From Diadophis punctatus similis (lineage: Eukaryota > Chordata > Lepidosauria > Squamata > Dipsadidae): a DNA stretch of 64,000 nt. The notes under the pieces are model-generated. The model was not told where the DNA came from. It searched no databases and worked only from the letters and a program-made list of their open reading frames with translations. Positions 37,906-49,900 of this stretch are shown here, in pieces (position 1 is the stretch's first letter; each line of letters opens with the position of its first letter). Where the stretch lies: assembly GCA_023053685.1 (NCBI GenBank), contig JALIGW010000001.1, forward strand, positions 70,337,740-70,401,739, given 5' to 3'. The translations under genes were made by a program, and so were the position numbers.

Positions 37906-40900
37906 CATTTTTTGCTGATAAATGAAAATAAATGATAAATAATCACTATTATATATTGGGATGTTTGTTTGGTCATTAAGCCCTTAAAGATCCATCACAT
38001 TCTTTTGCTCAGGTCCTGTGAATTAATTGTATTTGGAGGCAGACAGAATAATTGACACTTCTTAATAGTTTCATTAATTCATGCTTAGGAATATTAACTG
38101 AATGAAGGAAAATAATGATGAGTTACTCTTTTATAAAAAGTAGTTAATGTTACTAACAGGCATTATATACAATAAACATACGCTATCTTTTCTTTTATGA
38201 AATAACCCAGTATATATTCAGTAAAACAGCATAGAATGACTTGTGACAATTCCTCCTGGAGAACAGGAACACACCCAAGGCCAGACCACAGGAATACACC
38301 CATGGTCAGGCTACAATTCAGTTAGATAAGAACATCCACTCATCTGCCCAGGACGAAGCTACAAGCAGACCAGATAAGATATCTGTTCTTCCTGGGGGAA
38401 ATGTCAGGTTGACCCCTTAGAGTATAGAACGACTTAAGAAGTGACTTAGGAGAATAAAGGGGTGTGGGGAGGGCCTCTTGGGCATGGCGTGTATTGTGTA
38501 GAAGGTATAAAATATATGGATTGTAAGATGTGCTTTGCTCTCCTTGTACTCAATCCAACTTGGGAAGAGTCTTGGAGGCTGCCTTTGCAAACGCTTTTCT
38601 CTCTCTGAAATAAACCTTTGAATTGTGAACCAGATCTGTCTCTGTATTGTGAGTATTAAAATAATTGGCGATCATATCTCACATGAATGTCTACTTAATT
38701 GAAATATAGTTCTGTAGTATTGAATTTAAATTCCTATCATGACAAATTATGAGAATGTCCCATAGTGTATTCACTTTCTAAATGCATTTACACTAACTGG
38801 CCTACTCTAGTTTTATCTCATCACTGTGATAGTATGTACATCTGGAGAATCAGTGGGGAGGATTTTTAGCAAAATAGAGCTTTCCCAAAGAGGAAGAAAT
38901 GAAGATTGATCAATGTGATGGACTTGGGAGTGTGGGGACAAGGGCTTGAACTTTCAACTGGGTGGAGAAACCCCTGGGTTTCTCCCAGATGTGCCAACAT
39001 GGCTCTGTTAATAAATTGGAACTTTGATGAATACTTTGCCTTGGACTCTGATTTAGTTTTGGATGCTATTTGGAACCCTGACAGCTTGTGTTCTGATTGG
39101 TTGTCAGACTCCCATGGGGCCATGCAGGGGCAACTCTGTAGGCTGTCCTGAGTCCCAGGCTTGGTTGAGTCTTGCTGGGTGATGATGTAATGAAAGGGCT
39201 TTTGGCAATTTCTACTATGGCTCTGTCTGAAAGAGGTAGATCTTGCGCAGTGGTTAAATGCAGCTACTGCAGGCTACTCCAGCTGACTGCTAGTTCAGCA
39301 GTTCAGCTGTTCAAATCTCACCAGGCTCCAGGTTGACTCAGCCTTCCATCCTTCTGAGGTCGGTAAAATGAGAACCCAGATTGTTGGGGGCAATATGCTG
39401 AACTCTGTAAACCACTTAGAGAGGGCTGTAAAGCACTATGAATCGGTATATAAGTCTAAGTGCTATTGCTATTGCTATCTTTGTTATGTAGAATAGACTG
39501 GCCCAGGCCTTAATGGCCCATTGAAAAAGGTGGGGGGAGCTGAGTTTCTGCCTCCCATTTAGGGGAAATATTTACCACACTACGAAATCACCACACTACA
39601 AAAAAGACATTGAAACTCTAGAGCAGTGGTTCCCAACCTTTTTGTGATCGAGTACCACTTGGAGGTCCCGTACAGTCGCCGCGTACCACCTGGTTCCAGA
39701 GAAACTAAATTCAATCAGATATCACTTTATTTCCATAATTGTACCGTTCCTTTTTTGGCCCCGCGCATCCAGCAACTGGATTCTCGGGCTGCTGGGACCA
39801 GGTGGGTGGCGTGTGGCAACAGTTGCAAATCGTTGCCAGATTATCTTGTGTTAGCCAGTAAACATTTTTGTGAAGTCAAAAATAACTAACTAAAAATCGT
39901 TCATGACCCCGAAAGTGTTCGCGTACCACCTGGAAGGCCCTCGCGTACCACTAGTGGTACACGTACCACAGGTTGGGAACCACTGCTCTAGAGAAAGTGC
40001 AGAAGAGAGCAACCAGGATGATAAAGGGTCTGGAAAATAAAACATACAAAGAGCGGTTGCAGGAACTGAGCTTGGCCAGTCTGGTGAAGAGAAGGCCCAG
40101 GGGTGACATGATAGCAGTGTTCCAATACTTGAGGGGATACCACAGAGAGGAGGGGGTCAGGCTGTTCTCTATGGCACCAGAAAGCCAAACAAGGAATAAC
40201 GGATGGAAGCTGACCAAGGAGAGATTCAACCTGGAAGTGAGGAGAAACTTTCTGACGGTGAGAGCGATCAACCAGTGGAACAGCTTGGCAGCGGAGGTTG
40301 TGAGAGCCCCAACACTTGCGACCTTCAAGGAGAGACTGGACTGCCATCTGTCTCAAATGGTGTAGGAACTCCTGCTTGAGCAGGGGGTTGGACTAGATGA
40401 CCTACAAGGTCCCTTCCAACTCTAATAATAAATCTGAAATCTAAATTCTGCCCTTTTAATATTTCCTAAAATAACTCATTTTCCTAGGAGAGGGGTGGGT
40501 GCTAACTTACTACAGTCACAAACAAAAGAATACACACACACACACACACACACAAACAAACAAGAAAAAAAGGTACACTCAATAATTGGCTTTCAAAAAT
40601 ATAAACAGTCCAGCACTAAAACGGTTAACTCATTTTCTTAATAAACCCCAGCAAAATCTCCAGCTGAGCAATAAGCTATGCCACAATGAATAGTGGTTAA
40701 GAAAGAAGAGGCAATAAAGCAAACAAAACAAAAAAGGCAAAAGGGTTATATAAGAAACCAACTGTAGGAAGAAAAGCTCAACCGAAATCTGGTAACTATA
40801 GTAAGCAAACCAAACTAGAACTTATCCTCTGTTAATCTTTGTCAAACCTAAATTTTCACACTTCAGGCTTTCCCCCCATAACAAAGAGAACAGAAGTTCC

Positions 40901-43900
40901 CTCCCATCTCCATTTGTCTTTTATATGGTAAACACAGATGTTTCCCAATCTCATTGCAACCCCCCAAAAAAGGTTTTTTTTTTGGATGATGGAATTAGGA
41001 TAACAAGTCATAGCAATGGCTGCATAGATATTAAAATATATGATCAAGGGTGGCAGAAGATTCTGCTTACAAAAAATAGTAATGATAAATTAGGGGCGAA
41101 AACAATGATTATAATTGATATAATTAAGAGCTAAAGGTTTTGTTATAAGGAAATATCCTTTTAAGTTCAGTTCCAAGTGGGGAAAAAGACACTGGATTCA
41201 TGAAGGTTGCTTGGAAGGAAGGTTTAATGGTGGACAGAAGCACATGGCTTGAGCCCCTGTACAGAAAAGGTAGCTTACATGGTTCCAGGTGTGGTGAAGA
41301 GAAAAAAAAAAGGAAGAGATATGCTGAGTTCCTGGTTTTTATAGTGTAAGTTGGGTCCCACCTCTTAGATTTCCTTTTCCTGTATAGAAATGTATCCCAT
41401 TGGCTCTCAGACCCCCCAGGGGCATGCTGGGGTGGCTCTTGGCTTTTGTCTAATCCAGCTTTGGCTGAAATGAAAGGGCCTTGGGCAAATCCTATTATGG
41501 TTTTGTTATGCAGAAGACTTTCAGCCAGGTGAGAGGAATGTGTGTGCTGGGCCCAGTCCTTAATGACCCATTTGCAAGGCGTGGGGGTTTTCCAAGAGGA
41601 GTCTTTTGTTTGTTTAAAAGCATGTTTCCAGATGTGTTCCACAGAATATTTCCTACATTTTAATATCTCCTAGGATATCTCATTTCCTAGGAGAGGGGTG
41701 GGTGCTAACTTCCTACAATCCCTCATTTTTTTTTCAAAACATGTGAGTGCAACACATGTTTTGACACAAGCTTCAAATTGATCAGGTCAGGGAGATTTTA
41801 TGGGTGCTTTCAATTTTCTCTGATGCAGAGGGGAAGACGTTGAAAGAGGCAGCAGAAGGATTCCTTCAGTGGCTCCCAAAAGGAGAGCTTTCAACCATGA
41901 TGGTCAATGGCCAGGGCAAAAGTTCTGGCAATAAATTTACAGTATCCAATTTTCCATGCCAATTATGTTCAGATGTTTGATAACACTTTCGATGAGCTCC
42001 CAGACAGGTTTCAAGCAAGCACAGGCCCCACAATATTCCCACAGCCATGGTTTAGCTTGAAATCACAGGCTGCCCATTTCCAAGGGATGGTTCTTGAATC
42101 TGCCCTAGCTCTTACTTTAGTGCATCTAGGATTTGTGAGTCCAAATTGAAGTTAGCCAATGTGCAATCTAGGCTTTTCCTTTTTTTTTTTTTTTTTTAGA
42201 ATGAGCCCTGGGACTCTTACTCCTGAGACCACCAGTGCAAAATACCCTGCTTTACTGGGCAGCAGTCAGGCCTTGGATTTTCGAAGATCCTTTCTGCTAG
42301 CTCTTCAAGTGGGGAAATTGCCTGAGGGGACCTGTCCCCTCCCCCATGGAATTAACAGGGAGATATGATTGCCTGGGCTTTAATGCCACAAAGCAGGAGT
42401 CAAAACAACAACAACAAAAAACCAGCAAGCTAAAAGCAGCTTTGGGTGGAGGTAGGTGAAAAAGGGATAACCTCAGTCTAATTCTGAATGGCGTGTCTCT
42501 GTGTGTTTGTGTATGCAGCTACAAATTTACCTCCCACTAGACAGAAATCTAAAGTGTACAGAACTCACTGTGGCAACCACTCCCAATACAATTCTTACAT
42601 GAGTACATTAAACTGATTACAATATAGATGAGACAAGAAAGAGAAACGTTACAATGAATTTCAGGGAATGAAGCAAGGAAAGAAAGAAAACAAAGAAAAA
42701 AACTTTACAATGAATTTCTGTGACTGAAGCAAAGAAAGAAAGAAAAACTTTACAATGAATTTCTGTGACTGAAGCAAAGAAAGAAAGAAAAACTTTACAA
42801 TGAAGTTCCCCCCTCCCCCCTAGTCTTTTCAGCTGTCTGCTGGGGATTGAAAATAGATGTTTGGTCTTTATTTGTCCATCTCAGGGTCCTTTCATTCATG
42901 TCTGCTGGGTGGCCTTAGGTGTTGGTGGTAAGGCTGGTCAGTCAGGCTTGGAAAGATCTGCTCCACTCTGGTTGCTGTGATGACTAGAGGACTAGATTCA
43001 AACCCACTTCTGGCTCAAATGGATGGAATGTCTTTACTGGAGGCAGTGTCTGAGCCCATTTGCTCTGCTTCCATAGGCTTCAGGATCATGTGTGCAGGGC
43101 TGAAAGACATAAGAACAGGGTCCCTTCCCCCTTTTGCTGGTAATTCTACCACGAGAGGCATTGTAAAAGGATTAGAGATTGGGGGGGGGGTAGATAGCTT
43201 GCAGGCAGGGTTTGAGGAAAACAATCAACACATCAGTATCGCAGTTAAATCAATTATAACAAAATGGAGACATCACCGGGGGGAAAAAATGAACAGACAT
43301 TTCCATCTTAGCAGAGAATTGGCATCCATTAAACATCACAGAAGAGCAATATTAAAACTGTTTGCATGTACATACAGTAAATGTAAAAATGAAATTTTCC
43401 TGTAAATTAACTTAAAACATTGTCCCTTAAATTTTGGCTTTTCTTAAAAACACCGAGAGGAATAGGAAAATTGAACTCTGTTCCTTGTCCCAGATCAGGT
43501 TGGCCAGTCCTAACTGGGCAAAGACATTTTCCTTTCTTTTCAGTGCTTTTAATTTTCTAACAATTTGAAATTCATATCTCTAGGAAACAGAGATATTTTA
43601 CAGTTGCAATTACCTCGAGTGCGCACAAGACAAGACAAAGACGTACACAGACACAAAAACATGGACAAAGAGGATGACAGGACACACACACAAGTCCTTC
43701 CTGCCATAAATCTCAGTTAAAATTAGGGAAGCCACAAGTCTTAACAAACAAACCACGTGGTTACATATAAGAGAGAGAGAAGAAGAGAGAGAGAAGAAAC
43801 AACAAACACCTCAACATTTTTCCTTTTCTGTTTTCTTAAGTACCTTTATTTAGCCAAATTGGCTGTTTTGTTTTGTTTTGTTTCTCTGTGTCATCCCTCA

Positions 43901-46900
43901 GCAAAGCCCATTTTCTACACAAGTTTCCTGCTTTTACTTTTGCACATTCCTGTCATACAGATATATTCCTGGCGTCCCAGGTTCCAAGCCCACACAAGGG
44001 TCTCCGCCACCCTCGAACTAGAGCTTCCCATGATCCTTTAAATGTAAGGTTCACTTTGGCTTAGCTAGTGACGCGCTCAACAGTTTCAGAGACTAAAAAA
44101 AACTCTGGGAAGGACTTCCGATTCTCTCGTAGAAGTAAGGCCCCCTTCCTGTAGGGAATCTCTCTAGGTTTATCAGATCCAAAAAGGGGATCTGCGAGGA
44201 CTAGCCGCCCCTGTACAGCTAGTACTAGGACCTCCACACTCACGGGCTTCACATTTAGAACTGAAAAATTCTGGGGTTTGCTTTTGGGATGTGCACATAA
44301 AAACGACAACAACAACAACAAAATTTGCTTTCCCACCCTTCAATCACATACATACACACACACACACACACACAGACATTCTTCCTCCTTCCCTAACAGA
44401 AGGTCCTGTGCTCTGTAAACGCTAAACAGAACTTACACAAATCAAAACAGAGAAAGAGAAGACATTAACACATAGGCTGGTAGATGAGAAAGAAACTCTA
44501 TACTACCAAATGAGGATAAACAAAAATAATTCAATATTATGAAAAGCTGTATGAGCAAGAAGTTTCAGAAAATAAAATTAAAGAATATTTGGAAAAAAAA
44601 TGGAATTGCCTAAAGTACCAGAAAAGGACAAAAACTATTAAATGAATGAATATCAATGATGGAATTATCAGAAGCAGATCAAGAGACAAAAGAACAACCA
44701 AACACCAGGACCAGGTGGGCCAGTGGCAGAATTTTACAAAGATTTTACATACTGAGGTATTGATTGATGTAAAGGTACCACATTCCTGAATGGGAGCAAA
44801 TATTACTTTGATTCCAAAATAAGATTCAGATTTAATGCAGATAAAACTATAGGCCCATCTCTTCACTGAATGCTGACTATAAAATATATACTTCAATAAT
44901 GGCAGCAAACTAAAAGGTTCCTAAATGAATTTATACATTCAGCTCTCTTAAGCTTTTTCTAAGAGACAGATTAAAAACAAAATGAGAATGATTTTAAATA
45001 CATAAAAAAAGGCACAAGAAAAGGATGCTATTCATTTTGATACTGGAAGTGCTAAATATAAATATTATGGCAGACACAGAAATTAAAGGCATGGAAACTT
45101 TGAAAACTAATTTTGCACCAAGTGAGAAATAAAATATGTTAATAACCAACCTTACTGACAATTTTGTTGTCCAAAAGGTAGAGAAGAGAACTAGAGGAGA
45201 TAATTAAGTCCATACTTGACTTAATACTTACAAACAAAGAAGTTGTAGAAGGATTTGAAACTGCATCATTAACATAACAAAAACGATTCAACACAATTGA
45301 ACACACTAAAGTCTTAGATTTTAAAATAAAGCTGACCTTAATAAACTCAAGAGAAACTTGAGAAAGATTCCTTGGATGAAAGTCCTAAAGGAAAGAAGCA
45401 ACTCAAGAAGCTTTGTAAACTCTGAAAAAACTTGATTATAAAAGCCAATTGCACAAAAGCAATCAGGAAAAAAAAACCAGAAATCCAAGAAACCAGCATG
45501 GCTGCACAAAGACCTCACTGACAAATTGAATGAATGAAGGACAGATACAAAAATGGAAACAGGGACACATAACTAAAGCAGAATATCAGCAGATAGCAAG
45601 AATCTGTAAAGAAAAATCAGGAAACAAAAGCCTTGAATGAACAACGACTTGCAACAAAGTGAAAGATAATATAAAAGATTCTTCCAATACATAAAAAAAA
45701 GAAGAAAAATCAAGGAAACAGTTGGACCACTAAGGAGAGAAGGCAACACAGAGAAAGCCATGAGTTGCTTAACTCATTCTTTGCATGTCTTCTTGCAAAA
45801 AAGAAATGCAACCCAACTAACCAGAAATATAACTGGAAAGGAAAAATAAAACAGACTGTAAACTAAAGTTAAAATAAGCAAAAACAGTAAGAGAACACCA
45901 GGTCCCAGAGTCCTAAAGGAGCTGGTAAATGAAATCTCAGAACCACTGCACATCTTTTAAAAAAAAATCTTGGGACACGGGGACCACCTGAGAAACTGGG
46001 AAAAAGCTAATGTGGTTCCCATCTTCAAAAAGAAAGAAAAAAAACAACTAGACTGAGCCCTATCTAATGCAAAGAAAAGTAAAATCCTACCCCTAGGTAA
46101 GGAAAACCAAAAATATAGATAACTATTATAAATTGGTGCAACAAATTAAAACAGATTTGGAGAAGTGGAAAAGAACCACCATAAAATGAGTATCCTGCAA
46201 TGGCTAGCAGACAAAACAGGGCTGGGGGGGGAGAAGGGGGGGGGAGGAAATATCAAAGGATTTAGGAAGATACATTAACTTGGTTAAACAAAAAGCATGA
46301 TTATTTTTTCCCTAAAATGATTTGTACCCAGACAACACACTATTCAATTGAAATTGGAATTTACATATGCCATAAAGTATAATTAAAAAGCAAAAATTAC
46401 CCCCACACACACATACACACCTGCAAACACACATTTCCCAGTTTTCTATGGTTTAAAGTAAAATTTAGAGGTAGGTACTCACCTTCTTTCCAAGCAGCCC
46501 CTGAATCAAAACCCCTTTAAAACCTAATTTCCAATGGCCCAGGTCAAATAAATTTATTTAGGCCTGGATCATTGAAGAGGTTAGCTTGGAAATCCAGCTG
46601 GCTCGCCAATTGTTATAAGGAAATATCCTTTTAGGTTCAGTTCCAAGTGGGGAAAAAGACACTGGATTCATGAAGGTTGCTTGGAAGGAAGGTTTAATGG
46701 TGGACAGAAGCACATGGCTTGAGCCCCTGTACAGAAAAGGTAGCTTACATGGTTCCAGGTGTGGTGAAGAGAAAAAAAAAAGGAAGAGATATGCTGAGTT
46801 CCTGGTTTTTATAGTGTAAGTTGGATCCCACCTCTTAGATTTCCTTTTCCTGTATAGAAATGTATCCCATTGGCTCTCAGACCCCCCAGGGGCATGCTGG

Positions 46901-49900
46901 GGTGGCTCTTGGCTTTTGTCTAATCCAGCTTTGGTTGAAATGAAAGGGCCTTGGGCAAATCCTATTATGGTTTTGTTATGCAGAAGACTTTCAGCCAGGT
47001 GAGAGGAATGTGTGTGCTGGGCCCAGTCCTTAATGACCCATTTGCAAGGCGTGGGGGTTTTCCAAGAGGAGTCTTTTGTTTGTTTAAAAGCATGTTTCCA
47101 GATGTGTTCCACAGAATATTTCCTACATTTTAATATCTCCTAGGATATCTCATTTCCTAGGAGAGGGGTGGGTGCTAACTTCCTACAGTTTTTTTAATTG
47201 AGTTTTATGTATTTTTTTGAATATATACATATATATTATTAGGGCATTCTGAGATGGTTAAATAAATTAAAGGAAGTGAGAAGAAAGGCCAAAAGAATAA
47301 AATAAAGTGAAAAAGATAAATAATATAAAATATATATAGATCAGAAACTAAGATTTGGGGGGGGGAGGAAAAAGAGGGATACCTAGACTAGAGGACAATG
47401 ATACAAGGAGGAGGAGGAGGGTAGGGATGGGGAAAGGGTGGGGAGGGAGGGGGAAGGGGGGGAAAGGGAAAACCATAAGAATGAAAACTTTTGCTTGACA
47501 AACACATAAAAATAAAAGAAATAAACCTTAAGAATATATATAAAATAAAGTGTAAAATGTAAGAAGGGTAAAATAATTCAGGGTTGCTGGAATACCATCC
47601 CAAAGAAATGGAGAAAGCACAGCAAAGGAGGGAAGAAGAGGAGTGAGAGGAAGGAGGAAGAAAGATGAGGATGGGAGAGAGGGGGAAAAGTGAGGTGAGA
47701 AGGAGAAGAGGGAGTAGAGCAGAGGAGAGGAGAAAAGAGAAGGAAAGAAAGTAGTAAAGGTGGAGAAGAAGGGAAAGAAAGTAGAAAGGGAAGGAAGGAC
47801 TATAAGATGGGAAAAGGGATGGTAAAAAAGTAACTCTGAACTGAATAAAGTAATAAGATAAGTATAAGATATTTGTATAAAATGTGTAATGATTGCATAC
47901 AAAATGAAATGAGAAATGAGATGATAAATATGTAAATTGTCTACATGGAAATAAAAATAAAAAACTTGGGAAAAAAAAGATGTTCCCCAATCTCCGATTT
48001 GTGCGTAACATTAACTTCTTCTCTTATACATTCAGCCCAGAGGTGGGTTCCTGCCAGTTCGGACTGGTTCTATAGAACCGGTAGTAATTTGGCGGCCTGG
48101 GTCGTTAGAACTGGCAGTGACCCAGGCCTGCCATGACCCCGAACTGGCTCTCTCGCCGCCATCTTGTTTTTTGCTTCTGCGCACACGCAGAAGCTGTTTT
48201 GTGCTTCTGCTGCGCATGTACAGAAGCTGGGGTTTTAGCACTGCACATGCGCACGTGCGTGCACGTGCGTGCCCGCGCAGCGTCACAAGGAGCAAACCGG
48301 CAGCGAAGAAAAGAAGAACCCACCCGTGATTCAGCCAAACCATTCTGAGATTCCTGATTTCTGGGAAGTTTCCATTCTGAAACACAAACAACCAACCACA
48401 TTGGGGCTAATTTAATTAATCTAAAACCAATCAAAATGTTGCACATTTCCCTTTAAAATAATTGTCTTTATTAACCCACACTGCTTTATCACTCGGGCTA
48501 TTAATTCTTAACAGATAAAATTTTCCAAACCTGACATCCACAGTTTTATTACACTCATGGTCAAACACTTCAAAGGCTTCAGTAATCTTCTTTTGGATTT
48601 CTGCTATTGCAGCTTCTATAAAGCAAGGAATTAAAAATCAATCATAGTATACCTTTTTGTCAAAATTAGCAGTAAAGTGTTCATTAGAAGCAACATAGCA
48701 AACATTTTGAGCTTTCCAGAGTTAGCTTGGTTGTTAGGCATAATATAGGTGAATAAATAAATGGGACGTAATCAATTGCTTTCATTCTGTTTTGTCAGTC
48801 TGACTGTCACTGTCCCAATTTTCTCTTTTTCATCAATTCTGGATGTGAATGTCATCCCTCAATCTTGGTGTGCTAGGATTAAATTTGACATTGCATTAAT
48901 CATATGCTGAATGCAGTAAAAGCACCCTTTGATGGAAATAGAGGATGTACCAGAATAAACTGAATGCTCTGAGAATAATTTGACATTAAGCAAGGAGTAA
49001 GATAATGTGTGATGTCTCTCTGATTGTTTAGTATGTTTATGGATAAAGGAACAGTTGTGGTGATGCTACAGGTGTATGGATTGGGAATGTAAGTTAAGTA
49101 TGCATATACTTTTGAAGACTGATAATCATTGTTGTCGGCTGAGTACCTAAATTCCAATAGAAGAGAACCTAGGTCCATGGTGGCGAACCTATGGCACGCG
49201 TGCCACAGGTGGCACGCGGAGCCATAGCGGCCGGCACGCGAGGGTTCCTACCGGCAAACCGGAAGTGCGGAAAAACGCACTTCCGGTTTGCTGGTGCGCT
49301 GTTTTTTGCACTCTGGAGGGTTCAGGGAAGCTCCCTGAAGCTCCGGAATGCAAAAAACTACAAAACGGACAAACCGGAAGTGCACTTTTCCGCACTTCCG
49401 GTTTGTCCGTTTTGTAGTTTTTTGCATTCCGGAGCTTCAGGGAGCTTCCCTGAACCCTCCGGAGTGCAAAAAACAGCTCACCGGCAAACCGGAAGTGCGT
49501 TTTTCCGCACTTCCAGTTTGCTGGTTTCGTTGTCCCAGGCTCCGGTAACGCCTTTGCGCGGGGGTGGGGGTGTGTGCGCATGCGCAGGGGGCAGCATGGG
49601 GGGGTGTTGTGCGCATGCGTGGGGGGGAGGGAATGGGTGTGGGCACGCGAGCGCGCACGAGCGCCCCCCCCTTTTTGGCACGCAAGCCTAAAAAGGTTCG
49701 CCACCACTGACCTAGGTTATTCAGGGTTGAACTATGGAGCCCAGGTGCTTTCTGAGCTTGGTTGTTTGTTTGCAGACATTTCATTACCCAGCTAGGTAAC
49801 ATCACCAGTATGTATAAATAGAGACTTGTTCCCTGTTTATATACAGTAGCTTGCTCTGCCAGTGTTGCTGGGTGCATAGTTTTCTCCTTGGTAGTACCTT

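Larger units (their letters stand above)
39090..40516 (-). mobile_element. Old LTR (TGTTATAAGG family) broken by SINE and CR1 insertions
   Basis: Segments 39090-39245, 39479-39560 and 40455-40516 align in order to the LTR at 41141-41717 (aatgaaagggc..tttgg, ttgttatg.agaa, ccttaatg.ccatt, and the end gagaggggtgggtgctaact). A SINE and a CR1 copy occupy the gaps. The left part of the LTR is missing. Confidence 0.7.
41141..47187 (-). mobile_element. Young non-autonomous LTR retrotransposon, 6,047 bp
   Basis: Two 577-bp LTRs differ at only three positions by eye and the pair is flanked by the 4-bp TSD gttt (41137-41140, 47188-47191). Read on the minus strand, a TGG-starting primer-binding-like site (tggcgagccagctggatt) follows the 5' LTR (46611-47187) after two bases, and a purine run (gaaaaaaaaatgaggg) precedes the 3' LTR. 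The 4.9-kb interior has no recognisable gag, protease, RT, integrase or env frame on either strand. Instead it holds decayed L1- and CR1-like fragments in plus orientation. It needs enzymes in trans. Confidence 0.85.

Noticed and set aside
39246..39320. tRNA gene
   Set aside because: A and B boxes are part of a repeated SINE; no complete cloverleaf or terminator.
42640..42810. CRISPR-like array
   Set aside because: Units are contiguous tandem repeats without unique spacers, in a vertebrate LTR element.
41718..46610. Search for gag, pol or env between the two LTRs
   Set aside because: No recognisable motif in any frame; only L1/CR1 debris in the opposite orientation to the LTRs.
47388..48011. 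207-codon minus-strand frame rich in Phe/Ser/Leu
   Set aside because: Complement of a purine-rich L1-like 3' UTR.
49189..49707. Pair of about 170-codon frames on opposite strands
   Set aside because: Both arise because the hAT MITE is palindromic.
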